Positions 1 to 9,321 of a DNA stretch of 64,000 bases are shown here, in pieces. The stretch's first letter is position 1, and every line of letters starts with the position of its first letter. Source of the DNA: Streptomyces kurssanovii (GTDB lineage Bacteria > Actinomycetota > Actinomycetes > Streptomycetales > Streptomycetaceae); contig NZ_BMTN01000003.1 in NCBI RefSeq assembly GCF_014649695.1, forward strand, positions 434,001 through 498,000, read 5' to 3'. The notes under the pieces were generated by a model, which was not told where the DNA came from, searched no databases, and was given only the letters and a program-made list of their open reading frames with translations. A program made the position numbers and the translations under genes.

Positions 1-1
1 A

Positions 2-3000
2 AACAACGAGAACGAAGAGAACAACAACAGCCCCAGCGACACGCTGCCGCCGCGCCGCAGGCGCCGCGCGGCGTCGCGTCCCGCGGGAGCCCCGAAGGCG
101 GCGGAGTCCGCCGCCGCGCAGGCGCAGGCCGCCGAGGCCGTCATCCCGGCCGTGGCCGCGGTGGGCGCCGTGGTGGGCGGATCCGGCGAGGCCGGTGAAG
201 AGACGCCCGCCGACGCCGGTGCCGCGGAGGCCGCGCAGGTCGCCAAGGCCGTGACCGACGAACCGCGGGCGCGCCGCCGTGCCACCCGCAAGGCGACGGC
301 CCCGGCCGGTTCGCCGCAGACCGCGGAGCCCGCCGAGGCCGACGTCACCGCCGGTGGCGAGGCCGAGGAAGCAGCGCCCCGAACCCGCCGCCGTGCCACC
401 CGTAAGGCCACGGCGCCCGCCGGCGCCCCGCAGGCCGCCGAGGTCGCCGAGCCGGAGACGGCCGTCGCCGACGTGCCCGCCGAGGACGCTGCCGCCACGC
501 GGCCCGCGCGTCGTCGCGCCACCCGCAAGGCGACCGCACCTGCCGGTGCGCCGCAGGCCGCCGAGGCCGTGGAGCCCGACGTCACCGCGGAAGCCGCGGA
601 GCCGGTCGCCGACGAGGCCCCCGCGCCGCGTCGCACCCGCCGCCGCGCCTCCGCTCCGGCCGGTGCGCCGGCCGCCGCCGAAGCGGCACCGGCCGCCGAG
701 GCCGGCAGCGCCGCGCAGCCGGCTCCCGCGGAGGCGGCCGAGCAGGCCACGCGGGAGACCGCGGAGCCCGCGCCGCGTGCCCGTCGCCGTGCCACCCGTA
801 AGGCCACCGCGCCCGCCGGTGCGCCGCAGCCCGCCGAGCCGCTGACCGGTGAGACCGCGCAGCCGGAGCCCGTCGCCGCAGCAGAGGCGCCGGCCGCCGA
901 GGCGGAGTCCGTCGCCCCCCGGCGCACCCGCCGCCGTGCCTCGGCGCCCGCCGGCGCGCCGAAGGCCGTCGAGACGCCGGCCGGGTCCGTCGTCCCGGAC
1001 GCCGAGGCCGACGAGGAGGAGACCACCGTGGCCGAGGAGAACGAGGCGGCAGCGGTCGAGGCCGCCGAGGAGGCTCCCGCCTCCCGGCGTACCCGCCGCC
1101 GTGCGTCCGCGCCCGCCGGTGCGCCCAGGACCGGGACCGTGGAAGAGGGCGAGCCGGCCGGGGCCGAGGCGTCCGCGCCGCGCAGCCGTCGCCGTGCCAC
1201 CCGGAAGGAGACCGCCCCCGCCGGCGCTCCCCAGACCGCCGGCGAGGAGATCACGGAGGCCGGCGAGAGCCTGCCCGAGAGCGCCGTCTCCCAGATCGCC
1301 GCCGGCGAGGCGGAGGTCGCGGCAGCCGAGAAGGCCGCCACCCGTGGCCGCTCGCGCCGCCGCGCGGTGTCGCCCCAGTTCACGTCGCAGCCCGCCGCCA
1401 AGGCGGAGCAGGCCGCGGAGGAGGAGCCCGCTCGCGGCCGCCGCGGCCAGCGCCCGGCCGTACCCACCTTCCAGGCCCCGGTCTTCACCGAGCCGATGTT
1501 CCAGACCCCGGAGACGGCAGCCGCGGCGGCCGCCGCCGCCACGACCGGCCCCGAGCCGGAAGAGGAAGAGGAGACCGCGGTGACGCCCGCGGCGGAGACC
1601 GCGGCCCCCGAGCCGGCCGGCCGCCGTCGTCGCCGCCGCCGTGGAGAGCCCGCGGAGCCCGTGGAGGCACCCGTCGCCGAGCCCGTCGCGGCCGAGGCCG
1701 CACCGGCCGAGGACGAGGCGGAGCCCGAGGAGGCGGACGCCGCCGAGGCCGAGGAGCAGGACGAGTACGAGGACCGCCCGTCGCGCCGCCGCCGTCGTGG
1801 CGGCCGCCGCCGTCGCCGTGGAGAGGCCCCCGACGCGGACGAGTCCGCGGACGAGCGGGCCGAGGACGCGGACGCCGAGGCGGAGGAAGCCCAGGACGAG
1901 GGCGACGAGGAGGACGAGACCGACACGGAGACGCCTTCCGCCGCCGGCACGAGCAGCAGCCGTCGTCGTCGCCGTCGTCGCCGTCGCAGCGGTGACGGTG
2001 CCACGGAGGCCGAAGCGGTCACCGACGACCCGGAGCGCACGGTCGTCAAGGTCCGTGAGCCCCGTAAGAAGGAGGAGCCGAGCGACGAGGTCCAGTCCAT
2101 CAAGGGCTCGACGCGTCTCGAGGCGAAGAAGCAGCGCCGTCGTGAGGGCCGCGAGCAGGGCCGCCGCCGGGTGCCGATCATCACCGAGGCGGAGTTCCTG
2201 GCGCGCCGCGAGGCCGTCGAGCGGGTGATGGTCGTCCGCCAGAGCGGCGAGCGCACCCAGATCGGCGTCCTCGAGGACAACGTGCTCGTCGAGCACTACG
2301 TCAACAAGGAGCAGGCCACCAGCTACGTCGGCAACGTCTACCTGGGCAAGGTCCAGAACGTGCTGCCGTCGATGGAGGCCGCGTTCGTCGACATCGGCAA
2401 GGGCCGCAACGCGGTCCTGTACGCCGGTGAGGTGAACTTCGAGTCCCTCGGCATGTCGGGCGGCCCCCGCCGTATCGAGGCCGCCCTCAAGTCCGGTCAG
2501 TCGGTCCTCGTCCAGGTGACCAAGGACCCGATCGGCCACAAGGGCGCCCGGCTCACCAGCCAGGTGTCCCTGCCGGGCCGTTACCTGGTCTACGTGCCCG
2601 AGGGCTCGATGACCGGCATCAGCCGCAAGCTGCCCGACACCGAGCGCGCGCGTCTGAAGACGATCCTCAAGAAGATCGTCCCCGAGGACGCGGGCGTGAT
2701 CGTGCGCACCGCCGCCGAGGGTGCGAGCGAGGACGAGCTGCGCCGTGACGTCGAGCGTCTCCAGGCGCAGTGGGAGGACATCCAGAAGAAGGCGAAGAGC
2801 GGCAACGCGCCGACGCTGCTCTACGGCGAGCCGGACATGACCGTCCGGGTCGTCCGCGACATCTTCAACGAGGACTTCTCCAAGGTCGTCGTCAGCGGCG
2901 ACGAGGCGTGGGACACCATCCACGGCTACGTCTCGCACGTGGCGCCCGACCTGGTCGACCGGCTGCAGCGCTGGACCAGCGAGACCGACGTCTTCGCGGT

Positions 3001-4381
3001 GCACCGGATCGACGAGCAGCTGATGAAGGCGCTGGACCGCAAGGTCTGGCTGCCGAGCGGCGGCTCGCTGGTGATCGACAAGACCGAGGCCATGATCGTG
3101 GTCGACGTCAACACCGGGAAGTTCACCGGTCAGGGCGGCAACCTCGAGGAGACCGTCACCAGGAACAACCTGGAGGCGGCCGAGGAGATCGTGCGCCAGC
3201 TGCGGCTGCGCGACCTGGGCGGCATCGTCGTCGTCGACTTCATCGACATGGTGCTCGAGTCCAACCGCGACCTGGTCATGCGGCGGCTCCTGGAGTGCCT
3301 GGGCCGTGACCGGACCAAGCACCAGGTGGCCGAGGTGACCTCGCTGGGCCTCGTCCAGATGACCCGTAAGCGGGTCGGCCAGGGCCTGCTGGAGTCGTTC
3401 TCCGAGACCTGTGTCCACTGCAACGGCCGCGGCGTGATCGTGCACATGGAGCAGCCGACGTCCGTGGGCGGCGGCGGGGGCGGCAAGCGCTCGAAGAAGC
3501 GTGGCCGTGGTGCCGGGCAGGAGATCGAGGGCCGGCCGGAAGCGGCCGGGACCGAGGCCGAGGTCGAGACGGAGGCCGAGGTCGCCGCCGAGGCCGCGGC
3601 ACCCGTGGCGCTCGCGGAGCCCGAGTTCGTACCGGACGAGGAGCTGTACAGCAGCGCGGCGGAGGCCGAAGCGGCAGCCACCCGCGGCCGTGGCCGTCGC
3701 CGTGCGACCCGCAAGGTGTCGGCCCCGGCCGGCGCGCCGAAGGCCGCCGAGCCTGTGGCGGAGCCCGTGTCCGTGCCGGAGGCCCCTGCGGCGCCCGCCG
3801 CCGCGGAGGCCGCGCCCGCCGTGGCGCCGGTGGAGGAGGCGGCCCCCGCGGGCCGTACCCGGCGCCGTGCAACGCGGAAGGCGTCCGCTCCGGCGGGCCC
3901 GCCCGTGACGTCGGAGCCGACCGTCGTGGAGACGACCGTTCCGGTCGCACCGGCCCCGGCCGAGCCGGAGGCGGCCCCGGCCGCTCCCGCCCCGGTCGTG
4001 GAGGAGGCGCCGTCCGCGGCTCCGCCGCGTGCCCGCCGCCGGGTGACCCGCAAGGTCACGGCTCCCGCGGGTTCGCCGTCGGGCGCCGAGGAGGCCGCGT
4101 TCGTCGTGGTCGCCGCGGAGCCCAAGGCCGCGGAGCCCGAGGCGGCGGCCGAGCCTGAGCCGGCCCTGCCGGAGGAGGCCGGAGCCGAGGCGCCGGCGGC
4201 CAAGAAGGCGGCCCGCAAGACCGCCAAGAAGGCCACGGCGAAGAAGGCGGCCGCCAAGAAGACCACCACGGCCAAGAAGACGGCTGCGAAGAAGACGACG
4301 GCGAAGAAGGCCTCCAAGAAGACCGTCGCCGCCGAGCAGACGCCGGCGTCTGGCGTCTCGTCGGACACGACGGAGGCGTAG
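2..4381 (+). CDS. rne: Ribonuclease E/G family protein (5' end cut off by window edge)
   Basis: Endoribonuclease of the RNase E/G family, which processes rRNA and tRNA precursors and decays mRNA. The frame is open from base 2, before the first in-window start (GTG at 152), and the extra residues continue the low-complexity style, so the true start lies outside the window. About 1459 residues are visible. The catalytic part is central, about 720-1150: an S1-like segment (YVGNVYLGKV), GHKGARLTSQVSLPGRY, the acidic active-site segment IVVDVNTGKFTG and DFIDM, then the zinc-link CVHCNGRG. It is flanked on both sides by Ala/Glu/Arg-rich disordered arms carrying about a dozen copies of an RRRATRKATAPAGAP-like motif. 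The C-terminus ends in a histone-H1-like Lys/Ala tail. A central catalytic domain with both arms disordered is the known layout of streptomycete RNase ES. The arms probably recruit PNPase or other partners (inference). Confidence 0.95.
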   Translation, partial: NNENEENNNSPSDTLPPRRRRRAASRPAGAPKAAESAAAQAQAAEAVIPAVAAVGAVVGGSGEAGEETPADAGAAEAAQVAKAVTDEPRARRRATRKATAPAGSPQTAEPAEADVTAGGEAEEAAPRTRRRATRKATAPAGAPQAAEVAEPETAVADVPAEDAAATRPARRRATRKATAPAGAPQAAEAVEPDVTAEAAEPVADEAPAPRRTRRRASAPAGAPAAAEAAPAAEAGSAAQPAPAEAAEQATRETAEPAPRARRRATRKATAPAGAPQPAEPLTGETAQPEPVAAAEAPAAEAESVAPRRTRRRASAPAGAPKAVETPAGSVVPDAEADEEETTVAEENEAAAVEAAEEAPASRRTRRRASAPAGAPRTGTVEEGEPAGAEASAPRSRRRATRKETAPAGAPQTAGEEITEAGESLPESAVSQIAAGEAEVAAAEKAATRGRSRRRAVSPQFTSQPAAKAEQAAEEEPARGRRGQRPAVPTFQAPVFTEPMFQTPETAAAAAAAATTGPEPEEEEETAVTPAAETAAPEPAGRRRRRRRGEPAEPVEAPVAEPVAAEAAPAEDEAEPEEADAAEAEEQDEYEDRPSRRRRRGGRRRRRGEAPDADESADERAEDADAEAEEAQDEGDEEDETDTETPSAAGTSSSRRRRRRRRRSGDGATEAEAVTDDPERTVVKVREPRKKEEPSDEVQSIKGSTRLEAKKQRRREGREQGRRRVPIITEAEFLARREAVERVMVVRQSGERTQIGVLEDNVLVEHYVNKEQATSYVGNVYLGKVQNVLPSMEAAFVDIGKGRNAVLYAGEVNFESLGMSGGPRRIEAALKSGQSVLVQVTKDPIGHKGARLTSQVSLPGRYLVYVPEGSMTGISRKLPDTERARLKTILKKIVPEDAGVIVRTAAEGASEDELRRDVERLQAQWEDIQKKAKSGNAPTLLYGEPDMTVRVVRDIFNEDFSKVVVSGDEAWDTIHGYVSHVAPDLVDRLQRWTSETDVFAVHRIDEQLMKALDRKVWLPSGGSLVIDKTEAMIVVDVNTGKFTGQGGNLEETVTRNNLEAAEEIVRQLRLRDLGGIVVVDFIDMVLESNRDLVMRRLLECLGRDRTKHQVAEVTSLGLVQMTRKRVGQGLLESFSETCVHCNGRGVIVHMEQPTSVGGGGGGKRSKKRGRGAGQEIEGRPEAAGTEAEVETEAEVAAEAAAPVALAEPEFVPDEELYSSAAEAEAAATRGRGRRRATRKVSAPAGAPKAAEPVAEPVSVPEAPAAPAAAEAAPAVAPVEEAAPAGRTRRRATRKASAPAGPPVTSEPTVVETTVPVAPAPAEPEAAPAAPAPVVEEAPSAAPPRARRRVTRKVTAPAGSPSGAEEAAFVVVAAEPKAAEPEAAAEPEPALPEEAGAEAPAAKKAARKTAKKATAKKAAAKKTTTAKKTAAKKTTAKKASKKTVAAEQTPASGVSSDTTEA

Positions 4382-4403
4382 CCGGTCACACGGCACCCGC
4401 AGT

Positions 4404-4448
4404 ACGGCGGTGGGCCCCTCTCCTGCACGGAGGGGGGCCCACCGCCGT
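4404..4448 (+). terminator. Rho-independent-type hairpin after rne
   Basis: ACGGCGGTGGGCCCCTC pairs with the GC-rich arm ending in GGGCCCACCGCCGT across a short loop, 23 bases after the rne stop. There is no clear T-run, which is common for actinomycete terminators. Confidence 0.75.
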
Positions 4449-4560
4449 TCCCTGCGGCGTCCCGCCCCAGGGCCGGGGAACATCCCGGCACGGGCCGACC
4501 CGCCGCGGGCGGCGGGACGGGCACGGGGCGTGACTCGGCTCGTCCGGCGTTCGTAAGGCC

Positions 4561-4822
4561 GTGCACACCGCGGGCGGCGGCACCTCCAAGGGCCGCGGGA
4601 GCCGGGCGGCGGTCGGAGCCCGGCACGGGGCGTGGCACGGCCCGTGCGGTTCGCACGCAGTCACACTGCGGGCAGCGGCATCGTGCGGCGTTCGGCGCGG
4701 GTCGGGCACACCGCACGCGGCGGGCTTCCACCCGACGCGGGAGCCGTGCGCCGGAGCCCGGCACGGGACGTGGCAGCCGCCCGTGCGCATTCGCACGTGC
4801 CGTGCACACCGCACGCGGCGGG
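4561..4822. repeat. Imperfect repeats in the rne-rplU intergenic region
   Basis: The 600-base gap between rne and rplU has no convincing gene. Two motifs recur. GGAGCCCGGCACGGG followed by CGTGGCA starts at 4615 and 4753. GCACACCGC followed by GCGGCGG occurs near 4563, 4706 and 4804; the last two share 19 identical bases. Short open frames here are ordinary high-GC shadows. The function is unknown; duplicated spacer DNA is the simplest explanation. Confidence 0.5.
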
Positions 4823-4869
4823 ACCGCCATCGCGGTCGGTGGGCCTGGGAGTCGGAGGCGGGGGCCGGT

Positions 4870-4898
4870 TTGACCCTCCGAGCGGCGGCCCGTAACCT
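4870..4898 (+). promoter_or_regulatory. Candidate housekeeping promoter for rplU-rpmA
   Basis: TTGACC (4870-4875), a 17-base spacer, then TAACCT (4893-4898): a good match to the sigma-70/HrdB consensus. The predicted start near 4905 leaves a leader of about 150 bases before rplU. A second TTGACC at 4898-4903 could drive an overlapping start using TACACG near 4920. Confidence 0.55.
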
Positions 4899-5053
4899 TG
4901 ACCCTCGGCGTGTTTCCTTTACACGTCCACTCCTGAGCACCTCCCTCCCGGCCCACCGGGAGAGGCCGCTCGTCCAATCCGGACCGTCACGGGCCCCAGG
5001 CCCGTGCGAGCGGCTGGCATCAGGAGTTTCGTTCGAGCGAGAGAGAGATCCGC

Positions 5054-5374
5054 GTGTACGCCATCGTGCGCAGCGGTGGTCGCCAGCACAAGGTTGCTGT
5101 CGGCGACATCGTTGAGGTTGACAAGATTTCCACTGCCAATGTTGGCGACACGGTCGAGCTCTCGACCCTGCTCGTTGTCGACGGCGACGCCGTGACCAGC
5201 GACCCGTGGGTGCTGGCCGGTATCAAGGTCACGGCCGAGGTCGTGGACCACCACAAGGGCGCGAAGATCGACATCCTTCGCTACAAGAACAAGACCGGCT
5301 ACCGCCGCCGCCAGGGTCACCGTCAGCAGTACACGGCGATCAAGGTCACCGGCATCCCCACGGCTGCGAAGTAA
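5054..5374 (+). CDS. rplU: 50S ribosomal protein L21
   Basis: Large-subunit ribosomal protein of 106 residues, the normal L21 length. It begins [14 protein letters not shown], carries the basic segment [15 protein letters not shown], and ends ITVTGI-like ([11 protein letters not shown]). It starts at GTG, with the purine-rich GAGAGAGATC just upstream as ribosome-binding site. It sits 14 bases before rpmA, and obg follows: the conserved rplU-rpmA-obg order. All three are probably co-transcribed in part, with a hairpin after rpmA reducing read-through. Confidence 0.98.
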   Translation: MYAIVRSGGRQHKVAVGDIVEVDKISTANVGDTVELSTLLVVDGDAVTSDPWVLAGIKVTAEVVDHHKGAKIDILRYKNKTGYRRRQGHRQQYTAIKVTGIPTAAK

Positions 5375-5388
5375 GGGACTGAGGAGAG

Positions 5389-5643
5389 ATGGCACACAAG
5401 AAGGGCGCATCGTCCACCCGGAACGGTCGCGACTCCAATGCCCAGCGGCTCGGCGTGAAGCGCTTCGGCGGTCAGGTCGTGCTCGCCGGTGAGATCCTGG
5501 TCCGCCAGCGCGGCACCCACTTCCACCCCGGCGCCGGCGTCGGCCGCGGCGGCGACGACACGCTGTTCGCGCTGCAGCCGGGTGCGGTGGAGTTCGGTAC
5601 CCACCGTGGCCGCAAGGTCGTGAACATCGTTCCGGTCGCCTGA
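5389..5643 (+). CDS. rpmA: 50S ribosomal protein L27
   Basis: Large-subunit ribosomal protein of 84 residues whose N-terminal tail reaches the peptidyl-transferase centre. The N-terminus [20 protein letters not shown] and the segment [20 protein letters not shown] are diagnostic of L27. There is no Firmicutes-style cleavable pre-sequence: the protein starts directly at MAHKKG. The ATG start follows GAGGAGAG at the right spacing. It is 14 bases downstream of rplU. Confidence 0.98.
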   Translation: MAHKKGASSTRNGRDSNAQRLGVKRFGGQVVLAGEILVRQRGTHFHPGAGVGRGGDDTLFALQPGAVEFGTHRGRKVVNIVPVA

Positions 5644-5661
5644 CCGGAATCCTTCACGAGG

Positions 5662-5702
5662 GGCGGACCTCACTTCCCGTACGGGAAGCGGGTCCGCCTT
5701 TC
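5662..5702 (+). terminator. Hairpin after rpmA
   Basis: GGCGGACC (5662-5669) pairs with GGTCCGCC (5691-5698). The inner CTTCCCGTACGGGAAG is itself a perfect stem, and TTTCGTG follows. It acts as a terminator or attenuator between the ribosomal genes and obg. Confidence 0.65.
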
Positions 5703-5724
5703 GTGTGTTGAGAGACAGACATTT

Positions 5725-5736
5725 ACGTACGTACGT
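5725..5736. promoter_or_regulatory. ACGTACGTACGT palindrome in the obg leader
   Basis: A perfect 12-base palindrome 26 bases upstream of the obg start, inside an AT-richer patch. A TTGAGA hexamer lies at 5708-5713. It could be an operator or part of the obg promoter; no regulator can be named. Confidence 0.3.
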
Positions 5737-5762
5737 CACACGTCATCACTGGAGGCACATCC

Positions 5763-7199
5763 ATGACCACCTTCGTGGACCGCGTCGAGCTGCACGTCGC
5801 CGCGGGTAACGGAGGCCACGGCTGCGCCTCCGTACACCGGGAGAAGTTCAAGCCGCTCGGGGGACCGGACGGCGGCAACGGCGGCCGTGGCGGGGACGTG
5901 ATCCTGGTCGTCGACCAGTCCGTCACCACGCTGCTCGACTACCACCACAGTCCGCACCGCAAGGCCACCAACGGCAAGCCCGGCGAGGGCGGCAACCGCT
6001 CCGGCAAGGACGGCCAGGACCTGGTCCTGCCGGTCCCCGACGGCACCGTCGTCCTCGACAAGGAGGGCAACGTCCTCGCCGACCTGGTGGGCCAGGGCAC
6101 GACCTTCGTGGCCGCCGAGGGCGGCCGTGGCGGCCTCGGCAACGCGGCGCTCGCGTCCGCGCGCCGCAAGGCTCCCGGCTTCGCGCTGCTGGGTGTCCCG
6201 GGTCAGACCGGGGACATCGTGCTGGAGCTCAAGACGGTCGCCGACGTGGCGCTCGTGGGCTACCCGAGCGCCGGCAAGTCGTCGCTGATCTCCGTGCTCA
6301 GCGCCGCCAAGCCGAAGATCGCGGACTACCCCTTCACCACCCTCGTGCCGAACCTGGGCGTGGTCACCGCGGGCTCGACCGTGTACACCATCGCGGACGT
6401 CCCCGGACTGATCCCGGGCGCCAGCCAGGGCCGCGGTCTGGGCCTGGAGTTCCTGCGCCATGTCGAGCGCTGCTCGGTGCTCGTGCACGTCCTGGACACG
6501 GCGACGCTGGAGTCCGACCGTGACCCGGTCTCCGACCTCGACGTCATCGAGGAGGAACTTCGGCAGTACGGCGGCCTCGACGACCGGCCGCGGATCGTCG
6601 TCCTCAACAAGGTCGACATCCCCGACGGTCAGGACCTCGCCGACATGATCCGCCCCGACCTCGAGGCGCGCGGCTACCGCGTGTTCGAGGTGTCGGCGGT
6701 GGCGCACAAGGGTCTCAAGGAGCTCTCCTTCGCGCTGGCCGAGATCATCGCGGAGGCGCGGGCCGCCAAGCCCGTGGAGGAGGCGACCCGGATCGTGATC
6801 CGCCCGAAGGCGGTCGACGACGCGGGCTTCACCGTCCGGCAGGAGGAGGACGGTCTCTTCCGGGTGCGCGGCGAGAAGCCGGAGCGCTGGGTGCGCCAGA
6901 CGGACTTCAACAACGACGAGGCCGTCGGCTACCTGGCCGACCGCCTCAACCGCCTCGGTGTCGAGGACCAGTTGATGAAGGCGGGTGCCCGCGCCGGTGA
7001 CGGCGTGGCCATCGGCCCCGAGGACAACGCGGTCGTCTTCGACTGGGAGCCGACGATGATGGCGGGTGCGGAGATGCTCGGCCGCCGTGGCGAGGACCAC
7101 CGCCTCGAGGCGCCGCGTCCGGCCGCGCAGCGGCGGCGTGACCGCGACGCCGAGCGGGACGAGGCGCAGAAGGAGTTCGAGGGCTTCGACCCCTTCTGA
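5763..7199 (+). CDS. obg: GTPase Obg
   Basis: Essential ribosome-associated GTPase of 478 residues, involved in 50S maturation and, in Streptomyces, in the control of aerial growth (family knowledge). The N-terminal glycine-rich Obg fold spans about 1-158 ([18 protein letters not shown]). The G domain follows, with the P-loop [10 protein letters not shown] at about 166, the switch [18 protein letters not shown] at about 213, NKVD at about 282 and [11 protein letters not shown] at about 311. The C-terminal OCT domain covers about 350-430, then a charged tail. The ATG start has GGAGG 7 bases upstream. It is the last gene of the conserved rplU-rpmA-obg block; the wall-polymer locus begins immediately after. 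Confidence 0.98.
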   Translation: MTTFVDRVELHVAAGNGGHGCASVHREKFKPLGGPDGGNGGRGGDVILVVDQSVTTLLDYHHSPHRKATNGKPGEGGNRSGKDGQDLVLPVPDGTVVLDKEGNVLADLVGQGTTFVAAEGGRGGLGNAALASARRKAPGFALLGVPGQTGDIVLELKTVADVALVGYPSAGKSSLISVLSAAKPKIADYPFTTLVPNLGVVTAGSTVYTIADVPGLIPGASQGRGLGLEFLRHVERCSVLVHVLDTATLESDRDPVSDLDVIEEELRQYGGLDDRPRIVVLNKVDIPDGQDLADMIRPDLEARGYRVFEVSAVAHKGLKELSFALAEIIAEARAAKPVEEATRIVIRPKAVDDAGFTVRQEEDGLFRVRGEKPERWVRQTDFNNDEAVGYLADRLNRLGVEDQLMKAGARAGDGVAIGPEDNAVVFDWEPTMMAGAEMLGRRGEDHRLEAPRPAAQRRRDRDAERDEAQKEFEGFDPF

Positions 7200-7277
7200 G
7201 CCGCTGGTTCCGATCCTCCAGGCGCAGGGTGAGGCCGGCGCCGGCACCGATCGGTGCCGGGTGACCGGGCCGCACCG

Positions 7278-7319
7278 ACTCGGCGGCCGGGTCCGTGGTC
7301 ACGGGCCCGGCCGCCGAGT
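7278..7319 (+). terminator. Strong hairpin after obg
   Basis: ACTCGGCGGCCGGGTCCGTG (7278-7297) pairs over 20 positions, one of them G-U, with 7300-7319, leaving a 2-base loop. It ends the obg transcript. The remaining roughly 200 bases up to the next gene hold no recognisable gene and probably carry its promoter. Confidence 0.75.
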
Positions 7320-7519
7320 GCGGGCCCGGCTCCTGGAGGGCGCGCGGTAACTCCGCGCGCCGGTCGTTCTCCCGCCCTTGCGAGCGGCTCGCACGGGCGT
7401 GTGACCAGGTCCGGCCATGGTGGCGCGATACCGCGCCCGGCGGCCCGGTGGGTAGGGAACACCGGTCATACTGAAGGTGTTCACCGTTCCTTACGACTAC
7501 GTTCAAGGAGTCGCCCGCA

Positions 7520-9253
7520 GTGCGAAATCCCGAGGCACCCCGGCTGCTTGGGGTCTACCGCCGAGCCGTACCGGAGAGTGTGCGGCGGGCGATCGTCTCG
7601 CAGGTCGATGCCGATGTGCGTCGCCGTCTGAAGACGCGTATAGCCAATGGCACCGCCGTCGCGGAGCGTATCCGTGCCGGCCGCGTGGCCCGGCGTTACG
7701 AGGCCCTTGCCTCAGGACCCGACCGCGCCGTGATCTCCGTCGGCCAGGAACTCAAGGTCGCGCTGGTGGCAGTGGGGACGACTCCGCTGCAGGCCCGCCG
7801 GGACAACCTTTCCGCCGTGCTGCGGGTGCTGGCCGGGGCCGGCATCGAGCACTTCTGTGTACGGGGCCGTTCGGACCGCGCGTCCGCGGTGGCCGTCCGC
7901 GTCGAGGACCGCGCGGAGGTGCTGAAGGCGCTCGCCGCGGCCTGCCGTGACGAGCCCGGCTACGCCGCCGAGGTCCAGGGCAACGGCCCGGCTCCCCGGA
8001 GTTCGCTGCCCGGATACGAGGCCTCGACTTGGCGTCGGCTGCGGGACGCGGAGATCGTCCGCGTCACGTGGTACCGCACCGACCCCACCCGCCAGTTGAA
8101 GCTCGGCGCCGAGTACGGCTGCGACATCGAGTTCTGGCACGAGGAGGAGGGGCTGCTGACGGCCCCGCGGCCCGGGAAGCTCGCCGCGGCCCTGCCGCTC
8201 CAGGGCGAGACCGTCACCGTGTCCGAGGCGTACTTCACCGACCTCGCGCCCCGTGAGGCCGCCGACGCGGCGCAGGTGCCCACAAGGGCCGAGCTGGCCG
8301 TCGTCCCCACCGACACGGTCACCTTCCCCGTCGACGTCGTGTACACCTGGGTGGACGGCGCCGACCCCGCCTGGCTGCGGCGCCGGGCCGAGTTCTCCGG
8401 TGAGGGCTACCACGCGGAGGCGGCCAACGCCGCGCGCTACCTGAGCCGCGACGAACTGCGCTTCTCCCTGCGCTCGCTGCACATGTACGCGCCGTGGGTG
8501 CGCAACATCTACCTCGTGACGGACGACCAGACCCCGGACTGGCTGAACACCGAGGTGCCGGGCCTGAAGGTGGTCAGCCACAAGGAGATCTTCCGCCACC
8601 CGAACCTGCTGCCCACGTTCAACTCGCACGCCATCGAGAGCCAGCTGCACCACATCGACGGTCTGGCCGAGCACTTCCTCTACTTCAACGACGACGTGAT
8701 GCTTGGCAGCGAGGTGACGCCGCAGGACTTCTTCCTCTCCAACGGCCTCACCAAGTTCTTCCCCTCCCCGGCGCTGGTGCCGCTCGGTGAGCGGACCGCC
8801 GACGACCCGCCGGTCGCGGCAGCGGGCAAGAACAACCGCCGGCTGATCGAGGAACGCTACGGCGCTGTGCTCGTGCAGAAGATGAAGCACATGCCGCACG
8901 CGCTGCGCCGCAGCGTGCTCACCGAGATCGAGTCCGAGTTCGAGGCGCAGTACCGCCGCACGGAGGCCAGCCGGTTCCGGAGCATAGACGACATCTCCAT
9001 CGCGTCGTCGCTGCACCACTACTACGCCTTCCACACGCAGCGGGCGGTGCCGTCGAAGCTGCCGTACAGCTACCTGGACCTGACACACCCGTGGACGGAG
9101 GCCCGGCTGGGGCGGCTGCTCGCCAACCGCGACAAGACGGTGTTCTGCGTCAACGACACGGTCTCGACCGAGCAGGACGTGACGGGTCAGAAGGACCTGA
9201 TCACGCCGTTCCTGGAGGCGTACTTCCCGGTGCGGAGTCCGTTCGAGAAGTAG
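7520..9253 (+). CDS. Stealth family sugar-phosphotransferase (wall/capsular polymer synthesis)
   Basis: 577 residues. Contains the four Stealth conserved regions in order: CR1 [15 protein letters not shown] at about 272; CR2 [11 protein letters not shown] with [16 protein letters not shown] at about 313-340; CR3 [16 protein letters not shown] with LYFNDDV at about 366-395; CR4 [15 protein letters not shown] near 490. Characterised Stealth enzymes transfer hexose-1-phosphate from a nucleotide sugar to build phosphodiester-linked capsules. The roughly 270-residue N-terminal region matches the one preceding the Stealth domain in the convergent fusion protein (EFWHEEEG versus EFWTQDDS). The GTG start has AAGGAG 12 bases upstream. 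It probably acts in the cytosol or at the membrane face, as no membrane segment is visible. The donor sugar cannot be read from the sequence. Confidence 0.88.
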   Translation: MRNPEAPRLLGVYRRAVPESVRRAIVSQVDADVRRRLKTRIANGTAVAERIRAGRVARRYEALASGPDRAVISVGQELKVALVAVGTTPLQARRDNLSAVLRVLAGAGIEHFCVRGRSDRASAVAVRVEDRAEVLKALAAACRDEPGYAAEVQGNGPAPRSSLPGYEASTWRRLRDAEIVRVTWYRTDPTRQLKLGAEYGCDIEFWHEEEGLLTAPRPGKLAAALPLQGETVTVSEAYFTDLAPREAADAAQVPTRAELAVVPTDTVTFPVDVVYTWVDGADPAWLRRRAEFSGEGYHAEAANAARYLSRDELRFSLRSLHMYAPWVRNIYLVTDDQTPDWLNTEVPGLKVVSHKEIFRHPNLLPTFNSHAIESQLHHIDGLAEHFLYFNDDVMLGSEVTPQDFFLSNGLTKFFPSPALVPLGERTADDPPVAAAGKNNRRLIEERYGAVLVQKMKHMPHALRRSVLTEIESEFEAQYRRTEASRFRSIDDISIASSLHHYYAFHTQRAVPSKLPYSYLDLTHPWTEARLGRLLANRDKTVFCVNDTVSTEQDVTGQKDLITPFLEAYFPVRSPFEK

Positions 9254-9264
9254 CGGCGGAGAAC

Positions 9265-9315
9265 ACAACGGGCAGGGGCTCCGGAACCAATGGTTCCGGA
9301 GCCCCTGCCCGTTGT
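9265..9315. terminator. Bidirectional terminator, 25-bp perfect inverted repeat
   Basis: Positions 9265-9289 are the exact reverse complement of 9291-9315 around a single central base. It lies between two convergent genes (stops at 9253 and 9322) and so can terminate both transcripts. Confidence 0.9.
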
Positions 9316-9321
9316 CCGGTG

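Noticed and set aside
10-2228. Arg/Pro-rich open frames overlapping the rne arms
   Set aside because: Produced by reading the Ala/Glu/Arg repeats in other frames; composition is typical of high-GC shadows.
152-4381. rne start at GTG 152
   Set aside because: The frame is open back to base 2, and the upstream residues ([17 protein letters not shown]) read like the normal N-terminus of streptomycete RNase E, so the gene is partial at the window edge.
3130-4977. 615-codon open frame on the minus strand across rne and the spacer
   Set aside because: Antisense shadow of a low-complexity GC-rich gene; it has no family motif.
9265-9315. 25-bp dyad as an insertion-sequence end or attachment site
   Set aside because: It lies between convergent stops and fits a bidirectional terminator; no target duplication or recombinase is nearby.
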